This document shows, in pieces, positions 53,910 through 62,476 of a DNA stretch of 64,000 nt. Under the pieces are notes generated by a model, which was given only the letters and a program-made list of their open reading frames with translations, searched no databases and was not told the DNA's origin. The stretch comes from Collinsella aerofaciens (GTDB lineage Bacteria; Actinomycetota; Coriobacteriia; Coriobacteriales; Coriobacteriaceae): the NCBI RefSeq assembly GCF_009876115.1, contig NZ_WWSY01000021.1, forward strand, positions 7,182-71,181. The letters are read 5' to 3'. Made by a program: the position numbers and the translations under genes. The first letter of the stretch is position 1, and each line of letters opens with the position of its first letter.

Positions 53910-54069
53910 GCCACGAAACACGCCCATCTACTACGTTTAAGCCACCACCCTCAACCACAGCGAACAACGCCAAAAGAAAACCGCAGGTAGAAAGCCTGCG
54001 GTTTTTCATAAAACGTGGTCATGGTCGGGGGTATCAAGCTAAACGTAGTAGATGGGCCAGTTTCGTGGC
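53910..54069. repeat. CCGCAGGTAGA hairpin element E2
   Basis: 30-bp arms GCCACGAAACACGCCCATCT... (53910-53939) and complement (54040-54069), two mismatches, enclose the 51-nt core 53977-54027. Here CCGCAGG pairs with CCTGCGG to make a terminator-like hairpin followed by TTTTT. Arm sequence is unrelated to E1 and E3. Confidence 0.8.
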
Positions 54070-54081
54070 AAGCGCCGTCAA

Positions 54082-54128
54082 CTGATTCCCTGGGGACATC
54101 TGGGGACGGAAGAAAATGGATCAATTTG
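54082..54128. repeat. Direct repeat, copy 2 (precedes E3)
   Basis: CTGATTCCCTGGGGACATCT then GGGGACGGAAGAAAATGGATC, followed by AATTTGG. Same sequence family as 53842-53879. Confidence 0.75.
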
Positions 54129-54166
54129 GCTCTCTGAGGGCCACGATGCCCGTCATATCAGCCGGC

Positions 54167-54330
54167 CATTTCAAAACTATGCCGGTTTACGGGGCTGAAT
54201 CGCGAACCCCCAACCATATGCAATTCCGAGATAATAAAACCGCAGGTAGACGGTGTGCCCTATTTCGAAAAATGCTGGTATGGTCGACCCGCGCCAATCT
54301 AGCCCCGTAAACCGGCATAGTTTTGAAATG
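54167..54330. repeat. CCGCAGGTAGA hairpin element E3
   Basis: Perfect 30-bp arms CATTTCAAAACTATGCCGG... (54167-54196) and complement (54301-54330) enclose the 51-nt core 54236-54286. Arms share CATTTCAAAACTATGCCGG with E1. Confidence 0.85.
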
Positions 54331-54371
54331 GCACTTCGGCAGTATTGATTCCCGCCCCGGCGCAACCAGCC

Positions 54372-55085
54372 CTACAGCCCGTATTTCACGACGGCACGGT
54401 TAATGCGACGGCACCAAGGCTTGTACAAGGCGGCCAAAAACACGCAGGTCGCAAGGCCGTGCGTAATATCGAACGGCACTGCCGTGGCAAGACGCGCCAC
54501 GGCACCCGCCCAAGTAAGCGGCTGTACAAAACCAATGATGTCATACGCGTTGATCACGACGCCATAGAGCAGGCCCGACGCAAAGCCATACGCCAACAGT
54601 GACGGCATTCGCACGGTGCCATCGGCGCGGTCAAACGCGCCCGCATGCGCCAGTGCGCCACCGATATAGCCCACCAGACCCCAGGCATACATCTGCCATG
54701 GCGTCCACATGCCCTGCCCAAAAAAGAAATTGCTGGTCAGCGCTGCCAACGCGCCAACCATAAAACCATTGCGGCGACCAAGCGTCGCCCCCGCGATAAT
54801 GGCGATGGCGCTCACCGGTTTAAAGTCGGGAATGGGGCCAAACAAGATGCGCCCCGCCGCGGCCAACGCCGCCAACACCAGCGTGGGCATAATCTGGCGC
54901 AGGCCCGGGCGCGACGCCTCGTAACCCGCAAAGAACAGCACAAGCACCAACGCCACCACGACAAGCATGGCAAGCGCCGCCTGCTCAACGCCCGCCAGCA
55001 ACGCCGCAGCCATCACGGCTGGCACCGCCAGCAGCAGCGGTATCTCCAGTTTTGCGAGTAGGCGCACGATGCGATAATCCGCCAT
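54372..55085 (-). CDS. ECF transporter substrate-binding (S) component
   Basis: 237 residues from ATG 55085, five bases after the ATPase stop. About six TM helices with PDFKPVSAIAIIAGATLGRRNGFMVGALAALTSNFFFGQGMWTPWQMYAWG, cited as FKPVSAIAIIAGATLG and SNFFFGQGMWTPWQMYAWG. This motif set occurs in ECF S components annotated as cobalamin-type (CbrT-like), but the ligand is not certain. Works with the fused ATPase and the T component encoded just upstream. Confidence 0.78.
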   Translation of the reverse strand: MADYRIVRLLAKLEIPLLLAVPAVMAAALLAGVEQAALAMLVVVALVLVLFFAGYEASRPGLRQIMPTLVLAALAAAGRILFGPIPDFKPVSAIAIIAGATLGRRNGFMVGALAALTSNFFFGQGMWTPWQMYAWGLVGYIGGALAHAGAFDRADGTVRMPSLLAYGFASGLLYGVVINAYDIIGFVQPLTWAGAVARLATAVPFDITHGLATCVFLAALYKPWCRRINRAVVKYGL

Positions 55086-55089
55086 CCCA

Positions 55090-56733
55090 TCACGCCCTAT
55101 AAAACACGTTGTCGGCAAAGAAGTCGGCCGGCGGCTCCATGCAGGCAATCTCACCGTCAAACATCATGGCAACGTCATCGGCAACCTGCTCGGCAAAATC
55201 CAGATCGTGCGTGGCCATGATGACGGTGCCACCAACCTTCGCATGGTCACGCAGGGCGCGGGCGATGATGCGGCGGCTGAACAGGTCTAGACCCTTGGTG
55301 GGCTCATCGAGCAATAGCAGTTCGGGGCCGATTAGCAGCAGTTTTGCCAATGCAAGCAGTTGACGCTGCCCGCCCGAAAGATCGTACGGATGGCGCCCAT
55401 CCAGACCCGACAGCCCCAAGCTCGCCGCACGCTCCCGCGCCAAGTTCTCGTCATATCCGCAGGTCGAGGCCCATTCCATCAGCTCATCGTGAACCGTCTC
55501 GGCAACCAGCAATGCTTTGGGGTTCTGAGGCAGCAGCGCCGCCGAGGCCGCTCCGCGCACCATGCGGCCGCGCTGCAGCTTGGCGGTCTTCGCCAGCACC
55601 GAGAGCATCGTCGACTTACCGCATCCGTTGCCGCCCACGACCGCATGCACCGCACCGGCCGAAAAAGCCACGTCGAGCCCGCGCAGCACCCAGCCGCCCG
55701 CGCGATCGTAGCGAAACCAGCTCCCTGCCAGGGTGGTAGCCGACCCGCCGTGCATTTTTTGGAGTATTCTGCTCCCATCCGTGCGCGGGAAGGCTTCCGA
55801 GCCGTTCTCGAGCGACGTTTGCGCCACAAATTCGGACGATTTGTCCAATTCCGAACTTTTTTTCGCGCTCGATACGTCCCCGGGCGGCTCCAGAGAGCCC
55901 AAATTGTCCTCACGCCTGCTGAATACTCCGTTTTTTGCACATCGGACGGCACCCCACCCCAACATGTCGTCGGAAAACAACGATTCTCGGCGTCCCAAAG
56001 AAGCCATATCCGCCACCTCGCGCACGCGACCGTCCTCAATCCGGTACGCACACGTCGCATACTCGAGCATTGGGCGCGGTTGATGCGTAGCCACAACAAC
56101 CGTGCAGCCCAACTCACGGTTCACGCGAAACAGCGCGTGCAGAAAATTCTTCTCGGCAACGGGATCGAGCTGAGACGTGGGCTCGTCGAGTAGCAGCACA
56201 CGCGGACGCAGCGCCAGGACGGCGGCAAGCGACAGCAGCTGCTTGCGGCCGCCCGAAAGCGTATCGGTATCGCGATGAAGCCAGTCCTCCAGACCAAAGA
56301 AATAGCTGGTCTCAGCTACGCGACGGCGCATCTCATCACGTGCTAGCCCCAAGTTTTCCAGGCCAAACGCCATCTCGTGCCACACGGTTTCGCACACGAT
56401 CTGGTTCTCGGGATCCTGGAACACATAGCCCACGCGCTCCGCCGATGCCCGCACGTCCATGTCGGCAACGTTCTCGCCCAGCACGCGCGCATCACCAGTG
56501 CGCTCGCCCGCCGGCGCGATCTCGGGCTTGAGCAGCGACAGCAGCGTCGACTTGCCCGAACCGGTACCGCCAACAAGCAGCGCAAATGCACCTTGGGGAA
56601 CACGCCAATCAAGCCCCTCAAGCACCGGTGCCCCGGCCCCGGGATAGGCAAAACTAAGGCCCTGCACCTCAATCGCCGGAATATCCGGGCCGCACGCCGC
56701 GCCCGACACCGGGCCCCTATCCAACCGAGCCAT
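55090..56733 (-). CDS. ECF transporter fused ATPase (A1-A2)
   Basis: 547 residues; start ATG overlaps the T-component stop by one base. Two ABC domains: first Walker A GGTGSGKST (about 54), signature TLSGGRKQLLS, Walker B VLLLDEPTSQLDP; second Walker A GGNGCGKST (about 377), signature DLSGGQRQLLAL, Walker B LLLLDEPTKGLDL. The linker between the domains (residues about 266-327) is coded by an in-frame palindromic element that is AT-richer than its surroundings. Energises vitamin uptake through the S component. Confidence 0.92.
   Translation of the reverse strand: MARLDRGPVSGAACGPDIPAIEVQGLSFAYPGAGAPVLEGLDWRVPQGAFALLVGGTGSGKSTLLSLLKPEIAPAGERTGDARVLGENVADMDVRASAERVGYVFQDPENQIVCETVWHEMAFGLENLGLARDEMRRRVAETSYFFGLEDWLHRDTDTLSGGRKQLLSLAAVLALRPRVLLLDEPTSQLDPVAEKNFLHALFRVNRELGCTVVVATHQPRPMLEYATCAYRIEDGRVREVADMASLGRRESLFSDDMLGWGAVRCAKNGVFSRREDNLGSLEPPGDVSSAKKSSELDKSSEFVAQTSLENGSEAFPRTDGSRILQKMHGGSATTLAGSWFRYDRAGGWVLRGLDVAFSAGAVHAVVGGNGCGKSTMLSVLAKTAKLQRGRMVRGAASAALLPQNPKALLVAETVHDELMEWASTCGYDENLARERAASLGLSGLDGRHPYDLSGGQRQLLALAKLLLIGPELLLLDEPTKGLDLFSRRIIARALRDHAKVGGTVIMATHDLDFAEQVADDVAMMFDGEIACMEPPADFFADNVFYRA
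55754..55936. repeat. Palindromic element inside the ECF ATPase gene
   Basis: TTTTTTGGAGTATTCTGC at the left (55755-55772) and GCTGAATACTCCGTTTTTT at the right (55918-55936) are inverted. Inside lies AATTCGGACGATTTGTCC-AATT-type pairing. About 183 bp, a multiple of three, without in-frame stop on the minus strand. Base composition and hydrophilic product differ from the flanking ABC domains. Confidence 0.65.
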
Positions 56734-57620
56734 CAGCCAAACCTCTTCTCATCAATCGCGTGCGACGCGCAAGGCAGCATCATCCAGGCAGCGTACACGA
56801 CATAGCCCAGCCACGGCGCCGGCACCGAGAGCTGCGGATAAAACGAATACTGCGTTGTCGCGGTCCATGCCACCGCCACCGCGGCGGCACCAAACAGCGC
56901 AAGCCCAACCAGCGCGGCAACGTCGCTGCGCCCCAGCCGATACCGCGCATACGTCGTACGACGCGTCGCGGCACCCCACCCGCGCGAGCGCATCGCGTCC
57001 GCGCGCTCCAGCGAATCTTCCATACCCCAGCCCATCAACACGCTCGATGCCCGCAGGCGCGAGCGCACGGGGTCGGCCGGCGCGCGGCCCGGCATGTCAA
57101 TCGCATCTTGCACCGCCAGCACCGTGCGGCCGCGGCGCAAAAACTGCGGGATAAGCCTCATGCACATCGAGATCATGAGCGCAATCACCGGTGCGGCATT
57201 ACCCAGCAGCGCGAGCACCTTGTCGTATTCGAGCATCGACGCCGCGGCCTCAAACCACAGCACGCTCGCCACAAACAGCCCGCCCATGCACAGGCCGTAT
57301 ACCATGCTCTCCAGATACACCGCGCGCATACTAATACGGAACAGCTCCGTCGAGCCCGATGCACTAAACAGCGGATTGAGCACCGCGATAATCAAAATCA
57401 CCGGCAGCTGCCAGCGAAGCGCCCCCAACGTGCGCGCAGCACCGCGCGTCGCAAGCCCGTACGCCAGCCCGCCCGCAAGTGACAGCGCAATCAGCACCGG
57501 CTGCATCGAGAACATGGTGAGCCCCAGCGTCAGCACAATATAGAGCGCCGGCACAGCCGGATGCGACATCGAGAATGCCGCGACGGGCTCGCCGCCAAAC
57601 TCCTCTCGTATGTTGTCCAC
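56733..57620 (-). CDS. ECF transporter transmembrane (T) component
   Basis: 295 residues from a GTG at 57620 (the frame is open further, to 57791, but lacks a good start and would overlap the glmU promoter). Six or so TM helices, with the coupling-helix motifs GWGMEDSLERADAMRSRGW (family A-R-G motifs) that contact the ATPases. First gene of the ECF operon, divergent from glmU. Confidence 0.85.
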   Translation of the reverse strand: MDNIREEFGGEPVAAFSMSHPAVPALYIVLTLGLTMFSMQPVLIALSLAGGLAYGLATRGAARTLGALRWQLPVILIIAVLNPLFSASGSTELFRISMRAVYLESMVYGLCMGGLFVASVLWFEAAASMLEYDKVLALLGNAAPVIALMISMCMRLIPQFLRRGRTVLAVQDAIDMPGRAPADPVRSRLRASSVLMGWGMEDSLERADAMRSRGWGAATRRTTYARYRLGRSDVAALVGLALFGAAAVAVAWTATTQYSFYPQLSVPAPWLGYVVYAAWMMLPCASHAIDEKRFG

Positions 57621-57819
57621 GGGCACCCCCGTCCCCTCGCTCAAACGACAGCTCCGCAGCACCGCCAACGCCGCCCGCAAGCAGTGCAAATGCCACGCCG
57701 GCGGCGCAAGCCTCAACCGACGCAAACCAATCGTTACGCGCTCATCATATGCCTGCGGTATCATATTGCGCCGTGTATCGTTTCCAAACACACGTCTCTA
57801 TAACGTAACAGGAGATCAC

Positions 57820-59232
57820 ATGGACGCAACCGCAATTATCCTCGCTGCCGGCGAGGGCACCCGCATGAAGTCGAACCACTGCAAGGTTTCGCACAAGATC
57901 CTGGGTAAGCCCATGGTCCAGTGGATCGTCGACGCTACCATCAAGGCCGGCTGCAGCCGCGTCGTGGTTGTCATCGGCAGCCACGCCGACGAGATGCGCG
58001 CCCTCATCGACGGCGCCTACGCCAACAGCGCCACCAAGGTCGAGTGCGTTGAGCAGACCGAGCGCCTGGGCACCGGCCACGCCGTGAAGGTCGCACTCGA
58101 GGCCTGCGGCATCACGCAAGGCCCGGTCGTCGTGCTCAACGGCGACTTGCCGCTCATCACCGCCGACACCGTCGCCAAGTTCGCGCAGACCGTCGCCACC
58201 GGCGAGCTCGCCTGCACCGTCATGACCATGACCCCGCCCGATCCTTTCGGCTACGGCCGCATCAAGCTGGGCGCCGACGGTCAGATCGAGCGCATCATCG
58301 AGCAGAAGGACTGCACGCCCGAGCAGGCCGCCACGCTGCTGGAGTGCAACGCCGGCTGCTACGCCTTCGACGGCGCGCAGCTCGCCGCCCACATTAACGA
58401 GATCGGCAACGACAACGCGCAGTCCGAGTACTACCTGCCCGACATGCTCGAGATCCTCAAGGGCCACGGCCAGGCGGTCTCCATCTTCCACTGCGACGAC
58501 TACCGCGACGGCCTGGGCGTCAACAGCCGCATCCAGCTCGCGCAGCTCACCGCTATCGCGCGCGACCGCATCAACGAGCACTGGATGGCCGAGGGCGTCA
58601 CGTTCATCGACCCCACGCAGGCCTGGATCGGTCCCGACGCCACCATCGGCCGCGACACCGTCGTGTGGCCGCAGACGCACCTGATCGGCCACGTCACCGT
58701 GGGCGAGGAGTGCCAGCTCGGCCCCAACAGCCGCCTCACCGACACTACCGTCGGCAGCGGCTGCACCATCGATGAGACCATCGCCATCGAGGCCGTCATC
58801 GAGAACGGCGTCGACTGCGGCCCGCGCGCCTACCTGCGCCCGGGCACCCACATGCTCGACGGCTCCAAGGCCGGCACGCACGTGGAGATCAAGAAGTCCA
58901 CGATCGGCGAGGGCTCCAAGGTGCCGCACCTGTCCTACATCGGCGACACCACCATGGGCTCCGGCGTCAACGTGGGCGCGGGCTCCATCACCTGCAACTA
59001 CGACGGCGTCCACAAGCACAAGACCGTCATCGGCAAAAATGCCTTCATCGGTTCCGACACCATGATGGTCGCGCCCGCCCAGATTGGCGACGGCGCACTC
59101 GTGGCCGCCGGCTCCGTCATCACCGAGCCGGTCCCGGCCGACGCACTCGGTCTGGGTCGCGCCCGTCAGGTAAATATTGAGGGCTGGGCCGCCGATTATC
59201 GCCGCCGTCTGCACGAGAGCGACGAGGTATAA
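57820..59232 (+). CDS. glmU: Bifunctional UDP-N-acetylglucosamine pyrophosphorylase / GlcN-1-P acetyltransferase
   Basis: 470 residues from ATG 57820 (AGGAG five bases upstream). N-terminal nucleotidyltransferase (IILAAGEGTRMKS; VVVLNGDLPLI; NDNAQSEYYLPDMLEIL), C-terminal left-handed beta-helix acetyltransferase (GVTFIDPTQAWIGPDATIG; LRPGTHMLDGSKAGTHVEIK; ITCNYDGVHKHKTVIG). Makes UDP-GlcNAc for peptidoglycan. Terminator follows. Confidence 0.95.
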   Translation: MDATAIILAAGEGTRMKSNHCKVSHKILGKPMVQWIVDATIKAGCSRVVVVIGSHADEMRALIDGAYANSATKVECVEQTERLGTGHAVKVALEACGITQGPVVVLNGDLPLITADTVAKFAQTVATGELACTVMTMTPPDPFGYGRIKLGADGQIERIIEQKDCTPEQAATLLECNAGCYAFDGAQLAAHINEIGNDNAQSEYYLPDMLEILKGHGQAVSIFHCDDYRDGLGVNSRIQLAQLTAIARDRINEHWMAEGVTFIDPTQAWIGPDATIGRDTVVWPQTHLIGHVTVGEECQLGPNSRLTDTTVGSGCTIDETIAIEAVIENGVDCGPRAYLRPGTHMLDGSKAGTHVEIKKSTIGEGSKVPHLSYIGDTTMGSGVNVGAGSITCNYDGVHKHKTVIGKNAFIGSDTMMVAPAQIGDGALVAAGSVITEPVPADALGLGRARQVNIEGWAADYRRRLHESDEV

Positions 59233-59247
59233 CGTTTTACCAAGCAC

Positions 59248-59282
59248 AAAAGGAGCTGTTCCATGGGGGCGGCTCCTTTTTC
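59248..59282 (+). terminator. Terminator of glmU
   Basis: AAAAGGAGC...GGCTCCTTTTT stem with T tract, 16 bases past the stop. Confidence 0.8.
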
Positions 59283-59339
59283 TATTGTGACCTGCGCAAC
59301 CGGATGAGTGGTCGGTTCGTGTCCGTTGGCGGTAAAGAC

Positions 59340-59415
59340 GTTATCAAGACTCGATAAACCCCGCCGCGCGGTTACAATGCAACAAGGCATCTATATGGCA
59401 TTCGATATAAAGGAG
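59340..59415 (+). promoter_or_regulatory. Promoter of prs
   Basis: A TACAAT -10 hexamer lies at about 59373-59378 in GGTTACAATGCAAC, about 45 bases before the prs ATG; TTATCAAGA some 25 bases upstream is a weak -35. The leader ends in AAAGGAGAAGGG. Confidence 0.5.
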
Positions 59416-59422
59416 AAGGGTA

Positions 59423-60409
59423 ATGCCGATTAATGATCCCGAGAAGTCGGAGAATATGCGCAAGTCCATCCGCGTGTATTCCGGTTCCTCCAACCGTCCC
59501 CTCGCTCAGAAGATTGCTGAGTACCTTGGGGTCGAGCTTTCGGGCCTTACGCTAAAGCAGTTCGCCAATGGTGAGATTTACGCCCGCTACGACGAGACCG
59601 TCCGCGGCGCCGACGTCTTCCTGATTCAGTCCGTGGCCGGCGGCAACGTCAACGACATGCTCATGGAGCTGCTCATCGCCACCGACGCTGCCAAGCGCGC
59701 ATCCGCCCGCTCCATCACCGCCGTTATCACCCACTACGGCTATGCCCGCCAGGACCGCAAGGCCGGCCCGCGTGAGCCCATCACCGCCCGCCTCGTCGCC
59801 AACCTGCTCGAGCGCGCCGGCGTCAACCGCATCATCACCCTCGACCTGCACCAAGGCCAGATCCAGGGCTTCTTCGATATCCCGGTCAACCACCTGTCCG
59901 CACTGCCGCTGTTTGGCCAGTACTACAACGACATGCACTTCGACACCGACAACCTGGTTGTCGTCTCCCCCGACGTGGGTCGCGCCAAGGCCGCCAAAAA
60001 GCTGTCCGACATGCTCGGCTGCGACCTGGCCATCGCCCACAAGGGCCGTCCGCGCCACAACGCCGCCGAGGTCATGGGCATAATCGGTGACATCAAGGGC
60101 AAGACCTGCATCATCAACGACGACATGATCGACACCGCTGGCACCCTGTGCGCCAACGTCAAGGAGCTCAAGGCTATGGGCGCTGGCGACATCTACGTCT
60201 GCGCCACCCACGGCATCTTCTCCGGTCCGGCCATCGAGCGTCTGAACGACGCCCCGATCGTCGAGTGCCTCGTCACCGACGCCATTCCCGTCGAGGTCGG
60301 CGGCAAGATCAAGACCATCTCGGTCGCCGAGGAGTTCGCTCAGGCCATCTCCGCCGTTTACCACGAGGAGCCCGTCTCCACGCTCGTCGGCGGCGACTTC
60401 GCGCTGTAG
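59423..60409 (+). CDS. prs: Ribose-phosphate pyrophosphokinase (PRPP synthase)
   Basis: 328 residues. Signatures: SGSSNRPLAQKIAEYLG, FANGEIYARYDETVRG, HYGYARQDRKAGPREPITA (flexible loop), LDLHQGQIQGFFDIPVNHL, and the PRPP loop INDDMIDTAGTL. Makes PRPP from ribose-5-phosphate, which the ribokinase/nucleoside hydrolase pair can supply. Confidence 0.95.
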   Translation: MPINDPEKSENMRKSIRVYSGSSNRPLAQKIAEYLGVELSGLTLKQFANGEIYARYDETVRGADVFLIQSVAGGNVNDMLMELLIATDAAKRASARSITAVITHYGYARQDRKAGPREPITARLVANLLERAGVNRIITLDLHQGQIQGFFDIPVNHLSALPLFGQYYNDMHFDTDNLVVVSPDVGRAKAAKKLSDMLGCDLAIAHKGRPRHNAAEVMGIIGDIKGKTCIINDDMIDTAGTLCANVKELKAMGAGDIYVCATHGIFSGPAIERLNDAPIVECLVTDAIPVEVGGKIKTISVAEEFAQAISAVYHEEPVSTLVGGDFAL

Positions 60410-60439
60410 TCGCATCGTCCTTGCAACCCGGCGCATCGC

Positions 60440-60512
60440 CGTCGGAACAGAAGAAACCCCCGCGCTCCCCCTTGCTTCGCAAAGGTCGCGCGGGGGTTTC
60501 TTCTGTTCCGAC
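60440..60512. terminator. Long bidirectional terminator after prs
   Basis: Perfect 25-bp arms (60440-60464 and 60488-60512) beginning CGTCGGAACAGAAGAAACCC. The stem ends GGGGGTTTCTTCTG on either strand. Confidence 0.75.
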
Positions 60513-60633
60513 GGCTCGCTCTGCCGCGGCCACGCTTTTGTCTGGTGGGATTTCGCTGAAACGAAGTCTCGCCTTCGGCGAGCGTGGTAGCCTTTGTCGT
60601 TGAACGAACTACTTATGTAACGAAAGGAAACCT

Positions 60634-61263
60634 ATGGCAGCTGCACAGCCGCTTAAGATTCGCATGGTTGCCGGACTTGGCAACCCTGGCGAGGAATATG
60701 CCGAGACCCGCCACAACGCAGGCTTTAAGGCAATCGACGAGTTGGCCCGTCAGGCCGGTGTCACGTACTGGAAAAACCAGGCAGGCGCCGAGGTCGCGCT
60801 CATCAATATCAACGATGCCGAGGAAGAGGGCGGCAAGCGCCAGATCGTGCTGGTCAAGCCGCAGTCGTATATGAATACCTCGGGTGGCCCCATCTCCAAG
60901 CTCTGCCGCGAGTACAAGATCAAGGCCGAGGAGCTGCTCGTGATCCACGATGAACTCGACATTCCCGCCGGCGACGTACGTGTTAAGGTGGGCGGCGGCC
61001 ACGCTGGCCACAACGGCCTGCGCTCCATCATCGACAAGATGGGCAGTCGCGACTTCAGCCGCATCCGCACCGGCATCGGCAACCCTCCCGGCAAGATGGC
61101 CGTCGCCGACTACGTGCTCAAGCAGCTGCGCGCCCGCGAGGCCGAGGACTTCCAGGACACCTGCGCCCGCGCCGCGGATGCCGCCGGCCTGGCAATCGTG
61201 CACGGCGCGATCTATGCCCGCGACCATGTCAACGGCTCCGCCTCTGCCAACGGCAAGCACTAA
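60634..61263 (+). CDS. pth: Peptidyl-tRNA hydrolase
   Basis: 209 residues from ATG 60634 (GAAAGGA upstream). MVAGLGNPGEEYAETRHNAGF with the catalytic His in TRHNAGF, VKPQSYMNTSGG, LLVIHDELDIPAGDVRVK, and GGHAGHNGLRSI with the catalytic Asp in HDELD. Releases peptides from tRNA. Confidence 0.95.
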   Translation: MAAAQPLKIRMVAGLGNPGEEYAETRHNAGFKAIDELARQAGVTYWKNQAGAEVALININDAEEEGGKRQIVLVKPQSYMNTSGGPISKLCREYKIKAEELLVIHDELDIPAGDVRVKVGGGHAGHNGLRSIIDKMGSRDFSRIRTGIGNPPGKMAVADYVLKQLRAREAEDFQDTCARAADAAGLAIVHGAIYARDHVNGSASANGKH

Positions 61264-61497
61264 AACCCACCAAAAAGGGACAGGTTTATTTTGGCAGGTT
61301 TTATCTGCGGAAACGCCGCAGCGGCCGCGACGCAATAAACCCTGTGCCGCCATACATATGCAACGCTCCAAAGGAGGTCGGCCTCACCTATGCGCAAGGC
61401 CGACCTCCTTCGCTGTTTTGCCTGATAAAACCGACCATGAGAAACCCGTCCCTTTTGGTAGGCCGGAGCGGAGAAACCCTTTTCCCACCTGCCAAAG
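61264..61497. repeat. Multi-stem intergenic element
   Basis: Several interlocking inverted repeats: ACCAAAAAGGGAC-AGG (61269-61284) with CGTCCCTTTTGGT (61447-61459); TTTTGGCAGG (61289-61298) with CCTGCCAAA (61488-61496); GGTTTTATC (61297-61305) with GATAAAACC (61424-61432); and the strong hairpin AAGGAGGTCGGCCT / AGGCCGACCTCCTT (61370-61383 and 61397-61410). The pairings cannot all form at once, so alternative folds exist. The last hairpin may end the pth transcript. Confidence 0.6.
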
Positions 61498-61525
61498 AAA
61501 CACGTAAGCGACATTGCCATGAGGG

Positions 61526-61531
61526 TATAAT
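61526..61531 (+). promoter_or_regulatory. -10 box of the nfn operon
   Basis: TATAAT preceded by GAGGG, about 105 bases before the nfnA start. No good -35. The leader contains GGGCTACCGTCC...GGCACGGTTCGGCAGCCC, which folds into an imperfect hairpin ending just before AGAGAGGGG. Confidence 0.5.
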
Positions 61532-61636
61532 TTGCATCGTATGTCTGCACAACGCCTGTGCGCGTACGGTTTTATTCGGGCTACCGTCCATTTCCGTGGA
61601 GGCACGGTTCGGCAGCCCTAACAAGAGAGGGGTTCT

Positions 61637-62476
61637 ATGTATAAGATCCTGGAGAAGACGCAGTTCTCGGAGAAGGTGTTCAAGTTCCGCATCGAGGCGC
61701 CTGCAATCGCCAAACATGCGCACGCTGGACAGTTCCTCATGGTTCGCGCCAACGAGACGGGCGAGCGCGTCCCGTTTACCCTAGCTGGCTGGAACGGCGA
61801 CGAGGGCTGGGTCGAGTTCATCTTCATGGTGATCGGCAAGACCACCGAGATGCTGTCCACCTACGAGGCCGGCGAGTCGCTGCGCGACGTCGTGGGCCCG
61901 CTGGGCGTTCCTACCGAGATGGCCGAGGGCCCCTGCGCCGTCATTGGCGGCGGCGTCGGCCTGGCAATTGCCTTCCCGGTCGCCAAGCACCTGGTCGAGA
62001 CCGGTCACGAGGTACACGCCATCATGGGCGCCCGCACCAAGGACCTCCTGCTCATGGAGGACCAGTTCCGCGAGCTCCTCGACGAGGACCACATCCACAT
62101 CACCACCGACGACGGCTCCTACGGCGAGCAGGGCGTTGTCACCGCTCCGCTGGAGCGCCTGCTGCAGGACAAGGCCGTGAGCCAGGTCTTCTGCGTCGGC
62201 CCCGTTCCGATGATGAAGTTCTCGACCCTCACCGCCCAGAAGTACGACACCCCCATCACCGCGTCGCTCAACCCCATCATGGTTGACGGCACCGGCATGT
62301 GCGGCTGCTGCCGCGTCGAGGTGGGCGGCGTGACCAAGTTCGCTTGCGTCGACGGCCCCGACTTCGATGCCACCCTGGTCGACTGGGATGACCTTCGTGC
62401 CCGCCAGGCCGCTTACCGTTCCGAAGAGGGCGAGTCCCTCAAGGCCTATGAGGAAAAGAGCTGCGCATGCCACTAG
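61637..62476 (+). CDS. NfnA/SudB-type NAD(P)H-ferredoxin oxidoreductase subunit
   Basis: 279 residues from ATG 61637. FAD-binding half (AGQFLMVRANETGERVPFTL), NAD-binding half (CAVIGGGVGLAIAFPVAKHL), and a [2Fe-2S] site near the C-terminus with four cysteines in TGMCGCCRVEVGG...FACVDGP. Pairs with NfnB encoded next (10-bp overlap) as an electron-bifurcating transhydrogenase of NADH, NADPH and ferredoxin, which suits the ferredoxin-linked Ech hydrogenase in the same window. Confidence 0.92.
   Translation: MYKILEKTQFSEKVFKFRIEAPAIAKHAHAGQFLMVRANETGERVPFTLAGWNGDEGWVEFIFMVIGKTTEMLSTYEAGESLRDVVGPLGVPTEMAEGPCAVIGGGVGLAIAFPVAKHLVETGHEVHAIMGARTKDLLLMEDQFRELLDEDHIHITTDDGSYGEQGVVTAPLERLLQDKAVSQVFCVGPVPMMKFSTLTAQKYDTPITASLNPIMVDGTGMCGCCRVEVGGVTKFACVDGPDFDATLVDWDDLRARQAAYRSEEGESLKAYEEKSCACH

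Larger units (their letters stand above)
53836..54371. other. Intergenic region with hairpin elements E2 and E3
   Basis: 536 bases between convergent xth and the ECF operon. Two CCGCAGGTAGA elements (E2, E3), each preceded by a copy of a GGGGACGGA(A/G)GAAAA direct repeat. No gene is seen. Confidence 0.8.
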
